In this document: piece by piece, positions 17,521-26,157 of the stretch
Position numbering within the stretch: position 1 is the first letter of the stretch
Layout of the letters: each line of letters opens with the position of its first letter
Assembly (NCBI GenBank): GCA_937900485.1
Contig: CALCEL010000102.1
Coordinates: 1-64,000 of the forward strand
Direction: 5' to 3'
Length of the DNA stretch: 64,000 nt
From: an uncultured Prevotellaceae bacterium
GTDB lineage: Bacteria > Bacteroidota > Bacteroidia > Bacteroidales > Bacteroidaceae
Translations under genes and position numbers: made by a program
Notes under the pieces: generated by a model
What the model was told of the DNA's origin: nothing
The model's database searches: none
What the model saw: the letters and a program-made list of their open reading frames with translations, nothing else

Positions 17521-18585
17521 TTATTTGTTGAGCACCTCCATCTGTTGTTTCACACTTTCCTCGTGGATTGTCTCGAAGATCTGCTTGATGCAGTCTGAGT
17601 CTATACCGCAAAGAGCGCCCTGTGCGCCGCGTTTCTCGAGGATTTCGTTGTAGCGGCTTGTCTGCAGGATTGTCATGCCATGCTCCTTCTTGTATTGTCC
17701 AATCTCGCGGCTGATACGCATACGCTTCGCCAGCAGGTCCATGAGGCTGTTGTCGATCTCGTCAATCTGTTTTCTGAGTGCCGTGATGTTTTCTGTCGTG
17801 ACGATCTCATCTCGTATGACGAGGATTGAGAGTATGTAGTCAAGGATGTCTGGTGTCACCTGTTGGCTGGCGTCGCTCCATGCGGCGTCCGGGTTGCAGT
17901 GGCTCTCGATTATCAGTCCGTCCATGCCGAGGTCCATGGCCTGCTGGCACAACGGTGCGATGAGGTCGCGGCGTCCTCCGATGTGGCTTGGGTCGTTGGC
18001 TATAGGGAGGTTAGGTATTCTTCTGTGCAGCTCGATAGGTATCTGCCACATAGGCAGGTTGCGGTAGATTTTCTTGTCGTAGCTTGAGAATCCTCTGTGT
18101 ATAGCTGCGAGTCTCTTTATTCCTGCTCCGTTGATACGCTCCAGGGCGCCGATCCAAAGCTCGAGGTCTGGGTTGACAGGGTTCTTGACGAGAACTGGCA
18201 CGTCCACGCCTTTCAGAGAGTCTGCCAATGCCTGCATGGCGAACGGGTTGGCTGTGGTGCGCGCTCCGACCCACAGGATGTCGATGCCGTATTTGAGAGC
18301 CAGCTCGACATGCTCCGGTGTGGCCACCTCAGTTGCGGTGAGCATGCCTGTCTCTTTCTTTACAGTCTGCATCCATGGGAGTGCCTTCTCGCCGTTACCC
18401 TCGAAGCCTCCTGGTTTCGTGCGCGGTTTCCATATGCCGGCGCGGAACATGTGGCATCCTTTGTCTGCCAGCTGCTTAGCTGTGGTTAATACTTGCTCCT
18501 CAGTCTCTGCAGAGCATGGTCCTGCGATGACGAACGGACGCTCGTTATCGCTTGGTAGTCCTAATGGCTGTAATTCAAGTTCCAT
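17521..18585 (-). CDS. Bifunctional DAHP synthase (type Ibeta) / chorismate mutase
   Basis: 354 residues. About 1-250 is the KDPG-aldolase-like DAHP synthase with IAGPCSAETEEQ, FRAGIWKPRTKPGGFEG, LWVGARTTANPF, VLVKNPVNPD, HRGFSS and DPSHIGGRRD. About 265-345 is an AroQ-type chorismate mutase (LRKQIDEIDNSLMDLLAKRMRI, then YKKEHGMTILQTSR). This fusion order is typical of Bacteroidota. It supplies both the entry step of the shikimate pathway and the branch to prephenate, used by the flanking tyrA and pheA products. Confidence 0.93.
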   Translation of the reverse strand: MELELQPLGLPSDNERPFVIAGPCSAETEEQVLTTAKQLADKGCHMFRAGIWKPRTKPGGFEGNGEKALPWMQTVKKETGMLTATEVATPEHVELALKYGIDILWVGARTTANPFAMQALADSLKGVDVPVLVKNPVNPDLELWIGALERINGAGIKRLAAIHRGFSSYDKKIYRNLPMWQIPIELHRRIPNLPIANDPSHIGGRRDLIAPLCQQAMDLGMDGLIIESHCNPDAAWSDASQQVTPDILDYILSILVIRDEIVTTENITALRKQIDEIDNSLMDLLAKRMRISREIGQYKKEHGMTILQTSRYNEILEKRGAQGALCGIDSDCIKQIFETIHEESVKQQMEVLNK

Positions 18586-18600
18586 ATATATTGTCTTTAT

Positions 18601-19770
18601 TTATTTGCGAAATACTTCTTTTATTCGTGTCAGAGCCTCCTGCATCCTCACGTCCTTGGCGCACAGCGAGATGCGTATGTAACGTTTGCCGTTTGAGCCG
18701 AAGATGAATCCAGGTGTCAGGAACACCCTTGCCTCATGCAGTATTTTCTCTGTGAGCTGCTCCACGTCGTCGTACTCGTCAGGGATGCGTCCCCAAAGGA
18801 ACATACCTTGTTGGGTTGGGTCGTAAGTGCAGTTGAGTGCTGTCATTATCTCCTCCGCTATCTTGCGTCGCTTGGCGTATGTCTCGACGTTGGCCTGTGT
18901 GTGCCAGTCGTCGCTGTTGTCATAAGCCTGTGCCGCAGCGAGTTGAAGTGGGCGGAATGTGCCTGAGTCGATGTTGGACTTTATCTTCAGAATCCATTGT
19001 ATGAATGTGCTGTTCGTGGCAGCCAGTCCCACTCGCCAGCCCGGCATGTTGTGTGACTTTGACATTGAGTTGAATTCTATGCAGCAGTCTTTCGCTCCCT
19101 CCACCTGCAGTATGGACAGGTGCTCGTCACGGTTCAGAATGAAGGAGTATGGGTTGTCGTTCACCACCACGATGTCATGTCGTTTGGCGAAAGCCACGAT
19201 TTCCTCGTACAGTTCCCTGGTGGCGCGTCCGCCGGTAGGCATGTTTGGGTAATTGGTCCACATGAGCTTCACCCCGCTGAGGTCCATGCTCTCCAGCTGG
19301 TCGAAATCCGGCTGCCATCCGTTAGACTCGAGGAGGTCGTAGTTGATGATCTCCTGTCCCAGTATTTTGCTCAGTGACGTGTATGTCGGGTATCCCGGAT
19401 TAGGAACCAGCACCTTGTCGCCCGGGTTGCAAAAGGCGAGGGTGACATGTAAGATACCCTCCTTGCTTCCGATGAGTGGCTGTATCTCTGTGGCAGGGTC
19501 GAGTGTGACTCCGTACCATCTGGCGTAGAAGCCCGCCATGGCTTGGCGTAACTCAGGTATACCCATTGTCGGCTGATATCCGTGTGCGTCTTTCTTTCTG
19601 GCGTTCTCGCACAGCACGTCAATGGTGGCGTCGGATGGTGGCATGTCAGGTGAGCCGATAGCCAATGAGATGATGTCTTTTCCCTCGGCGTTCAGTCTCG
19701 CTACCTCTTTCAGCTTACGTGAGAAGTAGTATTCGGAGACTGACGATAGTCTGTCTGCTGGTTGTATCAT
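18601..19770 (-). CDS. Class I/II aminotransferase of the aromatic operon
   Basis: About 389 residues from the ATG at 19770 (MIQPADRLSSVSEYYFS); the frame extends 16 codons further without a good start. PLP fold type I: IGSPDMPP near residue 40, NPGYPTY, WTNYPNMPTGGRAT, NDNPYSF, and the PLP-lysine motif SMSKSHNMPGWRVG. It is placed between pheA and the DAHP synthase/chorismate mutase, so it most likely transaminates phenylpyruvate and hydroxyphenylpyruvate (inference from the operon); the fold resembles aspartate and LL-diaminopimelate aminotransferases. Confidence 0.9.
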   Translation of the reverse strand: MIQPADRLSSVSEYYFSRKLKEVARLNAEGKDIISLAIGSPDMPPSDATIDVLCENARKKDAHGYQPTMGIPELRQAMAGFYARWYGVTLDPATEIQPLIGSKEGILHVTLAFCNPGDKVLVPNPGYPTYTSLSKILGQEIINYDLLESNGWQPDFDQLESMDLSGVKLMWTNYPNMPTGGRATRELYEEIVAFAKRHDIVVVNDNPYSFILNRDEHLSILQVEGAKDCCIEFNSMSKSHNMPGWRVGLAATNSTFIQWILKIKSNIDSGTFRPLQLAAAQAYDNSDDWHTQANVETYAKRRKIAEEIMTALNCTYDPTQQGMFLWGRIPDEYDDVEQLTEKILHEARVFLTPGFIFGSNGKRYIRISLCAKDVRMQEALTRIKEVFRK

Positions 19771-19833
19771 ATTATTTTGTGTTTCTTGTTTTCTGTTGAT
19801 GATAATGTGTGGCGACACGAGTGTCGTACCTGG

Positions 19834-20676
19834 TTATATCGTGCTTTTGCCCTCCCTGTACTCTCCAAGTATCTTGAGCTGCTTGGTGAGCGGACGTGTG
19901 GCGTCTATGCTCTGTCTGTATCGAGTGTAGTCGTCATATGTCACGTCCACGTAGAACATATATTCCCATTCTCGTCCGATTATCGGCAGGGACTGAATCT
20001 TAGTCAGGTTGATATTGTAGAATGAGAAGATGGAGAGTACTTGTGAGAGAGAGCCCTCGTTGTGTTGTAGCGTGAATACGATACTGGCCTTGTTTGACTT
20101 TCTCGGGTTGCTAAGCGCGTCGGCTTGCCAAGGGTCGGAGAGTACGAGGAATCGTGTGAAGTTGTGTTTGTTGGTCTCTATCTCTTCCTCAAGAACTTTC
20201 ATGCCGTAGAGAGGAGCGGCGAACTTGGAGCAGATGGCGGCGTGATGTCTCAGTTGGTGCTCGCTGATGTTTTTGGCTGAGCCGGCTGTGTCGTCAGTCT
20301 CCACGATCTTCATCTCAGGGTGCTTGTGGAGGAAGTCACGGCACTGCATCAGTGCCACTGGGTGTGAGTTCACCTCAGTGATGTCGGACCAGTCCTCGTC
20401 CGGCAGGCACATGATGGAATGTGATATGCGTAGCTTGTGCTCTCCGACAATCTGCATCCCGCTCTCCCTCAGCAACTCGTAGTTGTGAAGCAGCGAGCCT
20501 GCTATGGTGTTCTCTATGGCTAACAACGCCAGCGTGCTGGAGTCTTTCTTCATCTCAGAGAACACGTCCTCGAATGTCTTGCAGCATATCAGTTCTATTT
20601 CCTCACCGTCGAAGTATCGGTGGGTGGCTACATCGTGGAAACTGCCTATCTCTCCTTGTATCGCAATATGTCTCAT
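19834..20676 (-). CDS. pheA: Prephenate dehydratase
   Basis: About 280 residues. The catalytic domain has the start MRHIAIQGEIGSFHDVATHRYF, then LALLAIENTIAGSLLHNYELL, and the active-site region AGSAKNISEH with AAICSKFAA. From about residue 195 there is an ACT regulatory domain (KASIVFTLQHNEGSLSQVLSIF, NLTKIQSLPI) that should bind Phe. The ATG at 20676 was chosen over a TTG at 20685 inside the U-run of the attenuator. First structural gene of the aromatic operon; its transcription is probably controlled by the leader just upstream. Confidence 0.94.
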   Translation of the reverse strand: MRHIAIQGEIGSFHDVATHRYFDGEEIELICCKTFEDVFSEMKKDSSTLALLAIENTIAGSLLHNYELLRESGMQIVGEHKLRISHSIMCLPDEDWSDITEVNSHPVALMQCRDFLHKHPEMKIVETDDTAGSAKNISEHQLRHHAAICSKFAAPLYGMKVLEEEIETNKHNFTRFLVLSDPWQADALSNPRKSNKASIVFTLQHNEGSLSQVLSIFSFYNINLTKIQSLPIIGREWEYMFYVDVTYDDYTRYRQSIDATRPLTKQLKILGEYREGKSTI

Positions 20677-20691
20677 TTTTCTCAAAAAAAA

Positions 20692-20769
20692 ATCCCACTC
20701 AAATGAGCGGGATAATATATTTTATTATGCTTCCTATGTATCTCTTGTCATGCACATAAAACCCCGCTC
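20692..20769 (-). promoter_or_regulatory. Attenuator with alternative antiterminator before pheA
   Basis: On the minus strand the RNA reads GAGCGGG (20769-20763) right after the leader-peptide stop, then AUCCCGCUC (20713-20705), an AUUU loop, GAGUGGGAU (20700-20692) and a run of nine U. The last two arms form a terminator 16 bases before the pheA ATG. GAGCGGG can instead pair perfectly with CCCGCUC of the first terminator arm. A ribosome stalled on the Phe/Tyr codons would leave GAGCGGG free (antitermination); a ribosome at the stop codon would cover it (termination). Confidence 0.85.
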
Positions 20770-20826
20770 TTACTTGTTGCTAAAGTAAAAGTAGTAATAA
20801 AAGTATGTGCCGTAAAAGAATCTCAT
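20770..20826 (-). CDS. Phe/Tyr-rich leader peptide of the aromatic operon
   Basis: An 18-codon frame, MRFFYGTYFYYYFYFSNK, with five Phe and six Tyr. It lies between a good promoter (TACTTTTG at 20858-20851 on the minus strand) and the attenuator hairpins. Its stop codon directly abuts the antiterminator strand. This is the classical arrangement of a ribosome-sensing attenuation leader responding to charged tRNA-Phe and tRNA-Tyr. The peptide has no other expected role. It is too short for ordinary gene finders. Confidence 0.88.
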   Translation of the reverse strand: MRFFYGTYFYYYFYFSNK

Positions 20827-20850
20827 AGATGTTCTGTTCTTATTTGCTTG

Positions 20851-20858
20851 CAAAAGTA
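20851..20858 (-). promoter_or_regulatory. Promoter -7 element of the aromatic operon
   Basis: TACTTTTG on the minus strand matches TAnnTTTG, with TTTATTG about 20 bases upstream as the -33 region. Transcription would start about 15-20 bases before the leader-peptide ATG. Confidence 0.7.
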
Positions 20859-20936
20859 TGCAATTATATTTGATAATGCAATAAATTGTGCGAAAAAAAT
20901 AAGAATCTGATGCAAAATGTTTCCTGACAAGAAGGC

Positions 20937-20969
20937 AGAATGCTTGAAACACCTCTTTTCAAGCATTCT
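20937..20969 (-). terminator. Hairpin after the GIN-domain lipoprotein gene
   Basis: AGAATGCTTGAAA (20937-20949) and TTTCAAGCATTCT (20957-20969) form a perfect 13-bp stem about 50 bases past the stop at 21016. The U tail on the minus strand is weak, so the call is probable rather than certain. Confidence 0.6.
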
Positions 20970-21015
20970 GTCTCGATATTTGTGTGGTGTCTGTTGCCTG
21001 ACAGTATGGATGGCG

Positions 21016-21834
21016 TCAGTTTTTCCTGGAGTATTTCAGACTCCTGCTGTCAATGGAGCCTTTGGCTGACTCGTGTTTCTTGAAGTTGATGCATTTGCCC
21101 TTCAATACTATATCGCCTGTGCCTGACACGGATGCGTACAGGTTGTTACAGTCGACTTTCAGATTGGCGTCACCCGCTCCGCTGATGCTGGCGTTGATGG
21201 AGTTGGCCTCGATGTCCGCCTTGATGTCTCCTGCTCCCGACACCTGTATCTCGGCGGCGTTTTTGCATTTCACTTTTTTAGCGTTCATGTCGCCCGCTCC
21301 GTGAATGGTGATGTTCATGTTCTCACATGTGAGTGACTCTGCCTCGACGTCGCCCGCTCCGTTGATGGTGACATTGAGGGTGTTGTCTATGGTGTAGTCC
21401 TTCTCTATGTCGACGTCGCCCGCTCCGTTGATGGTCACCTTATTTATATTAGGAGCCTTGATTTTGATTTTTATGCTCGGGCAATTCTTGTATTTCTGGT
21501 CTTTCCTGTTGTAGACATACAGCTCGTCGTCTTTTATCTCAATGGCGTGCCCGTCGATGGCTTTCTCGTTGCCTTCCACCTCGATGGATATGGACTCGGC
21601 TTGCTCAATGTCGACGTCGGCTGAGCCGTCGACGGTGATGCTTGTTATGTCGTCTGTTCCCGTGTCTATAGGCTTGGTCGTTACCTTTCCCCATTTGTCG
21701 GAGTCACGATAGCTGTCTTTGCCTTGTGATGACTTGACCATGATTTTAAGGTCTGAGCGTGAGAACTCGCAAGAGGCTAACATGGTTGCTGTGAGAGCCA
21801 TGAATGCTGTGAGAATTAGTGTTCTATGTTTCAT
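21016..21834 (-). CDS. GIN-domain (DUF2807) lipoprotein
   Basis: 272 residues. Lipoprotein signal ILTAFMALTATMLASC with Cys22 as the lipidation site. From about residue 60 there is a right-handed beta-solenoid of the putative auto-transporter adhesin head GIN family, with repeating 'G-A-G-D' turns (INGAGDVDIE, INGAGDVEAE, IHGAGDMNAK, VSGAGDIKAD, ISGAGDANLK). Such proteins are surface or periplasmic; function is not established. It is a single gene between the attenuated operon and the GntR module. Confidence 0.85.
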   Translation of the reverse strand: MKHRTLILTAFMALTATMLASCEFSRSDLKIMVKSSQGKDSYRDSDKWGKVTTKPIDTGTDDITSITVDGSADVDIEQAESISIEVEGNEKAIDGHAIEIKDDELYVYNRKDQKYKNCPSIKIKIKAPNINKVTINGAGDVDIEKDYTIDNTLNVTINGAGDVEAESLTCENMNITIHGAGDMNAKKVKCKNAAEIQVSGAGDIKADIEANSINASISGAGDANLKVDCNNLYASVSGTGDIVLKGKCINFKKHESAKGSIDSRSLKYSRKN

Positions 21835-21991
21835 TGTACTATTGTTTTAGAGGATGTGTCTTGTGTTTGTTCCTCAGTTGTATAATCTCTTCGGTGTTTG
21901 TGAAAACGCATGTGGGGCGTGGCGGAAACCGTGATGCCCGGTGGTTCCGTAAAGGGGAGTGACTACGCGTCAGATGAAGTGGGCGGGAACG

Positions 21992-22366
21992 TCACGGAGT
22001 CACTCCGTGTGTGTCACATAAATCTAGCACATCGAGAAGCTCCTCTTTCGTCACTCCGATGGTTTTCATCTGTCTTATCAGCTCAGGAATAAACTCTTTG
22101 AAGAAGTTTTCCTTCCTCACTCCCAGAATCTTCTCCCTGGCTCCCTCGCCGACGAAATATCCGAGCCCTCGTTTCGTGAATATCACATCTTGAAGCTGAA
22201 GCCAGTCGAAGGCCCTGACGCACGTGTTGGAGTTAACCTCCATCGCTGCCGCATATTCCCGGACGGAAGGGATACGGTCTCCCTCTTGATACTTGCCCTG
22301 AAGTATGTCATCGCATATCAGGTCCGCTATCTGCAAATATATCGCTTTTTTTTCTTTAAACTCCAT
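21992..22366 (-). CDS. YtrA-type GntR transcriptional regulator
   Basis: 124 residues. Winged-helix DNA-binding domain of the GntR family: LICDDILQGKYQEGDRIPSV, REYAAAMEVNSNTCVRAF (the recognition helix), then KRGLGYFVGEGA. The C-terminal part is short and helical, as in YtrA-type members that lack a ligand domain. It starts 10 bases downstream of the permease-like gene and probably represses its own ABC transporter operon. Confidence 0.9.
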   Translation of the reverse strand: MEFKEKKAIYLQIADLICDDILQGKYQEGDRIPSVREYAAAMEVNSNTCVRAFDWLQLQDVIFTKRGLGYFVGEGAREKILGVRKENFFKEFIPELIRQMKTIGVTKEELLDVLDLCDTHGVTP

Positions 22367-22376
22367 TTGTCTTGAT

Positions 22377-23189
22377 TTATTTGTTACATCTGCTTGTTAT
22401 TTGTGCTTTGGTGTAAAATCTGTAACTTGCCCAAAGACAAAGGACTGAAAGGATTGTTTGTGTGACTATTGTTACAATTATAATTATGTTTCCAGTGCTG
22501 TCCATATAATGTATTCCGGACCCTTCGAGCATATATGCTGACGATAAAGAGAAGAAACAGAGAATTACAAACAATATCTGTAATATGATGTATGTTATTA
22601 CGATGTTGTATTTGTATTTGATGGAATTGCCAAGTACGTAACACGTGAAGATGAGAAAGCCGTATGACAGAATGAGTACTGTTAATTGTATAGGCGTGAT
22701 ATCTGCTAGATTTTGGAATAGCATGGCTGTTATTGAATGTAAAGCCTCTGGGTATGTGACGAGTGTTAAGATGGCGTTGGCGAGGTCGGCAAATAGTAAT
22801 GCCAGGAAACATAATGCGGGGCCTCCTAATACTGATATGCAGAGGTGCCATGAGAATTTTTCCAAGTTGGAGGCGGGAAGGGTAAGCTCGGTGATCCTTC
22901 CTTGTTTGTTCCTGAGATTGTGGAACGTGCATCCGGCGAAGATATAAAGCATTATTGATAGGAAGATTGACAGCAGGACGCCAGTGCCTGTCTTATTGGC
23001 GAAATATAAGGCACTATCTGTGTGGTCGGAATAATCATGCTTGTAAATGAGCCATGAGAACATGAAACATACTGTTGATATGCCTACAGCTCCGAAGATT
23101 GTCGTGAGTGACATCGTGTAGTAGAATGACTTGTTTATGGTGAAATCGAACTTTCCGAAGTTCAAGAATCGTTCTTTGTTGAAGTCCAT
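22377..23189 (-). CDS. ABC transporter membrane protein
   Basis: 270 residues with about six hydrophobic segments (for example at residues 28-48, 70-88, 120-145, 165-190, 198-220, 235-258) and a conserved cytoplasmic stretch LPASNLEKFSWHL between the second and third. I do not recognise a named family. The GntR regulator follows and an ABC ATPase gene precedes it on the same strand, so it is most likely the permease of a YtrA-type ABC module. The substrate is unknown. Confidence 0.7.
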   Translation of the reverse strand: MDFNKERFLNFGKFDFTINKSFYYTMSLTTIFGAVGISTVCFMFSWLIYKHDYSDHTDSALYFANKTGTGVLLSIFLSIMLYIFAGCTFHNLRNKQGRITELTLPASNLEKFSWHLCISVLGGPALCFLALLFADLANAILTLVTYPEALHSITAMLFQNLADITPIQLTVLILSYGFLIFTCYVLGNSIKYKYNIVITYIILQILFVILCFFSLSSAYMLEGSGIHYMDSTGNIIIIVTIVTQTILSVLCLWASYRFYTKAQITSRCNK

Positions 23190-23521
23190 AATGTTTGTTT
23201 TTTGAAGTTTTTAGAGTTTTTCTCTTTTGTGTTGTCTCTTGCCGCACGCAACGCCGTGACTCGGACTAATGTGAGTAGCAGTGGCTCACAGTGGAAGGTC
23301 CTTGTGATTTTGTCGTGCGCAAGATTTGCTGTTGACATTCTGAGTGTCTGCCCCGTAGTTATAGGAACAGAAATAAGATTAGTTCAATCATAGTACTGTG
23401 TTTGTTATAGGAACAAGAATAAGGTTGCTCTACCGTAACTTGTGTGACGTCTGGCTTACGTTCATCGTTTGTTAATGTTCGTCGGTTTGCTCAGACTGTT
23501 GACAAAACTTGATGAGTAGTC
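23190..23521. repeat. Spacer with short direct repeats
   Basis: No gene. GTTATAGGAACA occurs at 23357-23368 and again at 23403-23414. A 23-base sequence starting GTTTGCTCAGACTGTTGAC occurs at 23485-23507 and again at 23551-23573 inside the 3' end of the ATPase gene, 66 bases apart, so the gene's tail has been partly duplicated. Confidence 0.7.
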
Positions 23522-24238
23522 CTAAACTCGTGCCGTGTCTGTGCTTATCTGTTTGCTCAGACTGTTGACAAAATACTCCTCAAGGTTGATAGGCTCGTCG
23601 ATGTTTATCGCCTCGTTTTTAATCACGCGTTTGTCATCGATTATTATCACGTGGTCTAACAGAAGTTCCACGTCTTTCACTTGGTGTGTGGAGATTATGA
23701 TGATCTGATCCTCTCGCATACCTTTGGCGATGACTCTCCTAAACTGACATTTTGACGGGATGTCTAGTCCGTTTGTTGGTTCGTCCATGAGGAGCAGCTT
23801 CGTTCTTGCTGCAAGAGCCACGCACATGTAAACTTTTTTCTTCATACCCATGGACAGGTTGCCTAGGTTGATGTCACCGTCCATCTCAAACGTCTCAAGA
23901 CAGTCTTTCAGAATCTCCGTGTTGAAATTAGGGTAGAAGGGCTTGATAGCGTCGATGTAGTCGCAAAGTTTTATGGACGGAAGGTTGTACTCCTCCGGAA
24001 CAATGAATATGTCTGTAAGTACCACGGGATCTCTCAGTGATGTGTCTACGTTGTCTAGCAAAACCTGTCCTTTGGTCGGACGTAATAAACCTGCGATGAG
24101 GTATAATAACGTGGATTTGCCTGTACCGTTCTTTCCGAAAAGTCCGTAGATTCCTCCCTCGTTGAGGCTGAGAGAGATCGTGTCGAGAATTTTTTTGTTC
24201 ACATAGTATCCGAATGTGACGTCATTTATTTGTAACAT
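23522..24238 (-). CDS. ABC transporter ATP-binding protein
   Basis: 238 residues, a single nucleotide-binding domain. Walker A GLFGKNGTGKSTLL, Q-loop region IFIVPEEY, signature NLSMGMKKKV, Walker B KLLLMDEPTNGLD and H-loop IIISTHQVKD. It resembles the ATPases of small drug/peptide export modules with a GntR regulator. It leads the operon; a 23-base piece of its 3' end is repeated just downstream, hinting at past rearrangement of the C-terminal tail. Confidence 0.92.
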   Translation of the reverse strand: MLQINDVTFGYYVNKKILDTISLSLNEGGIYGLFGKNGTGKSTLLYLIAGLLRPTKGQVLLDNVDTSLRDPVVLTDIFIVPEEYNLPSIKLCDYIDAIKPFYPNFNTEILKDCLETFEMDGDINLGNLSMGMKKKVYMCVALAARTKLLLMDEPTNGLDIPSKCQFRRVIAKGMREDQIIIISTHQVKDVELLLDHVIIIDDKRVIKNEAINIDEPINLEEYFVNSLSKQISTDTARV

Positions 24239-24381
24239 AAGCGTTGTGTATTGGTGTTCTACTTAGATATAACACTGCAAATGTAGTATATTGTGAGTAT
24301 TGTGCAAAAATTATGGTGTCAAAAAATGCGTAGCTTAACAAAAATTAACAAAGCGCAGTCGGATAACTGCCGAAAACTGAC

Positions 24382-24389
24382 TATCTTTG
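24382..24389 (+). promoter_or_regulatory. Promoter -7 element before the Nif3-like gene
   Basis: TATCTTTG matches TAnnTTTG, 36 bases before the ATG. The -33 region is not clear. Confidence 0.5.
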
Positions 24390-24424
24390 CGGCGTAAATA
24401 GTAAAAGGTAAGTATTTCTCACAG

Positions 24425-25207
24425 ATGAAGATACGGGAAATTGTGCGTACCCTTGAGGAATTTGCTCCTTTGGCCCTGCAAGACGGCTATGATAATGCGG
24501 GATTGCAGATTGGATTAACAAAGGATGCAGAAGCGTCAGGGGTATTATTGTGTCTTGACGTGACTGAGGACGTGTTGGACGAGGCGGTCAGGTTAGGTTG
24601 TAACCTGGTGGTGAGTCATCACCCGTTGTTGTTCAGGTCTGTCAAGTCCGTAACGGGACGTGACTACGTGGAGAGATGTGTCATTAAGGCTGTCAAGAAT
24701 GACATAGCGGTGTATTCGGCGCATACAAATCTTGACAGTGCCAAGTGGGGCGTGAATTATAAGATAGCGGAGAAACTGTCACTCTCTGACTTGCGCTGGA
24801 TTAGTCCTAAGGAAACGGAGAATGGCGGAGAGGGAGTTATCGGTGTGTTGCCTCAGCCTATGGACAAGATGAGTTTTCTCCGTCATGTCAAGGAGGTGTT
24901 CCGCGCTGGCTGTGTCAGGTATAACGACTGGAGCGGTGACATGGTGAGTAAGGTGGCGCTATGCGGAGGAGCTGGAGCCTTCTTGATTCCTTCCGCCTTG
25001 CAAAAGGGCGCAGATGTGTTTATCACTGGAGAGATAGGTTACCATAAGTTTTTTGGTTACGAGAACGAGATGCTTCTCGTTGAGCTTGGACATTATGAGA
25101 GTGAGCAATTCACTCATGAGGTGTTGGCTGAGAGGATAAAAACTCTGGCATCGGAACTGAAAGTGTATAATACGACGATAGAAACAAATCCTATTAAATA
25201 TTTATAA
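24425..25207 (+). CDS. Nif3-like dinuclear metal-centre protein (YbgI family)
   Basis: 260 residues. Metal-binding blocks of the family: YDNAGLQIG near residue 20, VVSHHPLLF near 67, VYSAHTNLDSA near 100, and near the C-terminus ITGEIGYHKF and LVELGHYESEQF. Members form toroidal hexamers with two metals per subunit and are sometimes annotated as type 2 GTP cyclohydrolase I without strong proof. Despite the name it has no link to nitrogen fixation. The zinc-ribbon gene follows after one base. Confidence 0.92.
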   Translation: MKIREIVRTLEEFAPLALQDGYDNAGLQIGLTKDAEASGVLLCLDVTEDVLDEAVRLGCNLVVSHHPLLFRSVKSVTGRDYVERCVIKAVKNDIAVYSAHTNLDSAKWGVNYKIAEKLSLSDLRWISPKETENGGEGVIGVLPQPMDKMSFLRHVKEVFRAGCVRYNDWSGDMVSKVALCGGAGAFLIPSALQKGADVFITGEIGYHKFFGYENEMLLVELGHYESEQFTHEVLAERIKTLASELKVYNTTIETNPIKYL

Positions 25208-25208
25208 A

Positions 25209-26045
25209 ATGGCAAAGAAAAAGGAAACAGTGGCCGAGATGTCGGTTGAGGATAAGTTGAAAAACCTGTATCAGCTGCAGACAATGTTGTCTGACATCGA
25301 CAAGATTCGTATTCTTAGAGGTGAGTTGCCTTTGGAAGTTGAGGATCTTGAGGATGAGGTTGAGGGTCTGCGCACTCGTATTGACCGTGCTCATGAGGAG
25401 ATGGAGGACTTGAAAGGCTATGCGAGCAACCTTCAGAGACAGATTGAAGAGGCATTCAACAAGCTTCACGGATATCAGGAACATCTGGATAATGTAGCCA
25501 ACAGCCGTGAGTTCGACCTTCTCAATAAGGAGATTGAGTATCAGAATCTTGAGATCGAGCTGTGCGAGAAACGTATACGGGAGGCTAACAACGACCTCAA
25601 GAAGAAAGAGGAGGTGTTGCGTCAGAACGAGCAGCTTCTCGAGGAGCGTAGTCAGGATCTTGACATGAAGAAGAACGAGCTCGACGAGATCGTGGCTGAG
25701 ACTAAGGCTGAGGAGGAGAAACTCCGTGACAAAGCTAAAAGTCTTGAGCTTACTATAGAGCCAAGATTGTTACAGGCTTTCAAGCGTATCCGTAAGAACT
25801 CACGCAACGGTCTTGGTATCGTGTATGTCCAGCGTGACGCGTGTGGTGGTTGTTTCGCTAAGATTCCACCTCAGAGACAGCTTGACGTTCGTATGCGTAA
25901 GAAGGTCATTGTATGTGAGTACTGTGGAAGAATCCTCATTGACGCGGAGCTTGCAGGCGTTAAGCCTAACGAGCCTGTGAAGGATGAGAAGCCAAAGCGT
26001 CGCAGACTTTCCAAGAAGAAGGCAGATGAGGCTAGTGAGGAATGA
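25209..26045 (+). CDS. Coiled-coil protein with C4 zinc ribbon (CdsZ-like)
   Basis: 278 residues. About 10-190 is a long antiparallel coiled coil rich in Glu, Lys and Leu. At about 200-240 lies a C4-type zinc ribbon: CGGCFAKIPPQ, then VCEYCGRIL. The C-terminal tail is basic and disordered (KPKRRRLSKKK). This family is conserved next to Nif3-like genes in many bacteria; a nucleic-acid or ribosome-related role is suspected but not established. Confidence 0.88.
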   Translation: MAKKKETVAEMSVEDKLKNLYQLQTMLSDIDKIRILRGELPLEVEDLEDEVEGLRTRIDRAHEEMEDLKGYASNLQRQIEEAFNKLHGYQEHLDNVANSREFDLLNKEIEYQNLEIELCEKRIREANNDLKKKEEVLRQNEQLLEERSQDLDMKKNELDEIVAETKAEEEKLRDKAKSLELTIEPRLLQAFKRIRKNSRNGLGIVYVQRDACGGCFAKIPPQRQLDVRMRKKVIVCEYCGRILIDAELAGVKPNEPVKDEKPKRRRLSKKKADEASEE

Positions 26046-26089
26046 TGAGAGATGATGAGTAGGGTATAGCCATATGTATAATAAGGTGT

Positions 26090-26144
26090 AAGACATACTT
26101 TCACTTTGTCGGTCAGACAATAGTGTTAGTATGTCTTTTTTTAT
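26090..26144 (+). terminator. Terminator after the zinc-ribbon gene
   Basis: AAGACATACT (26090-26099) pairs perfectly with AGTATGTCTT (26128-26137), with further pairing inside (CACT/AGTG), followed by seven T. Confidence 0.88.
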
Positions 26145-26157
26145 TATCTTCAGCTCT

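Noticed and set aside
24425..25207. Nif3-like gene as part of a nitrogen-fixation system
   Set aside because: The name is historical; the family is widespread and unrelated to nitrogenase, and the gene is 29 kb from the island.
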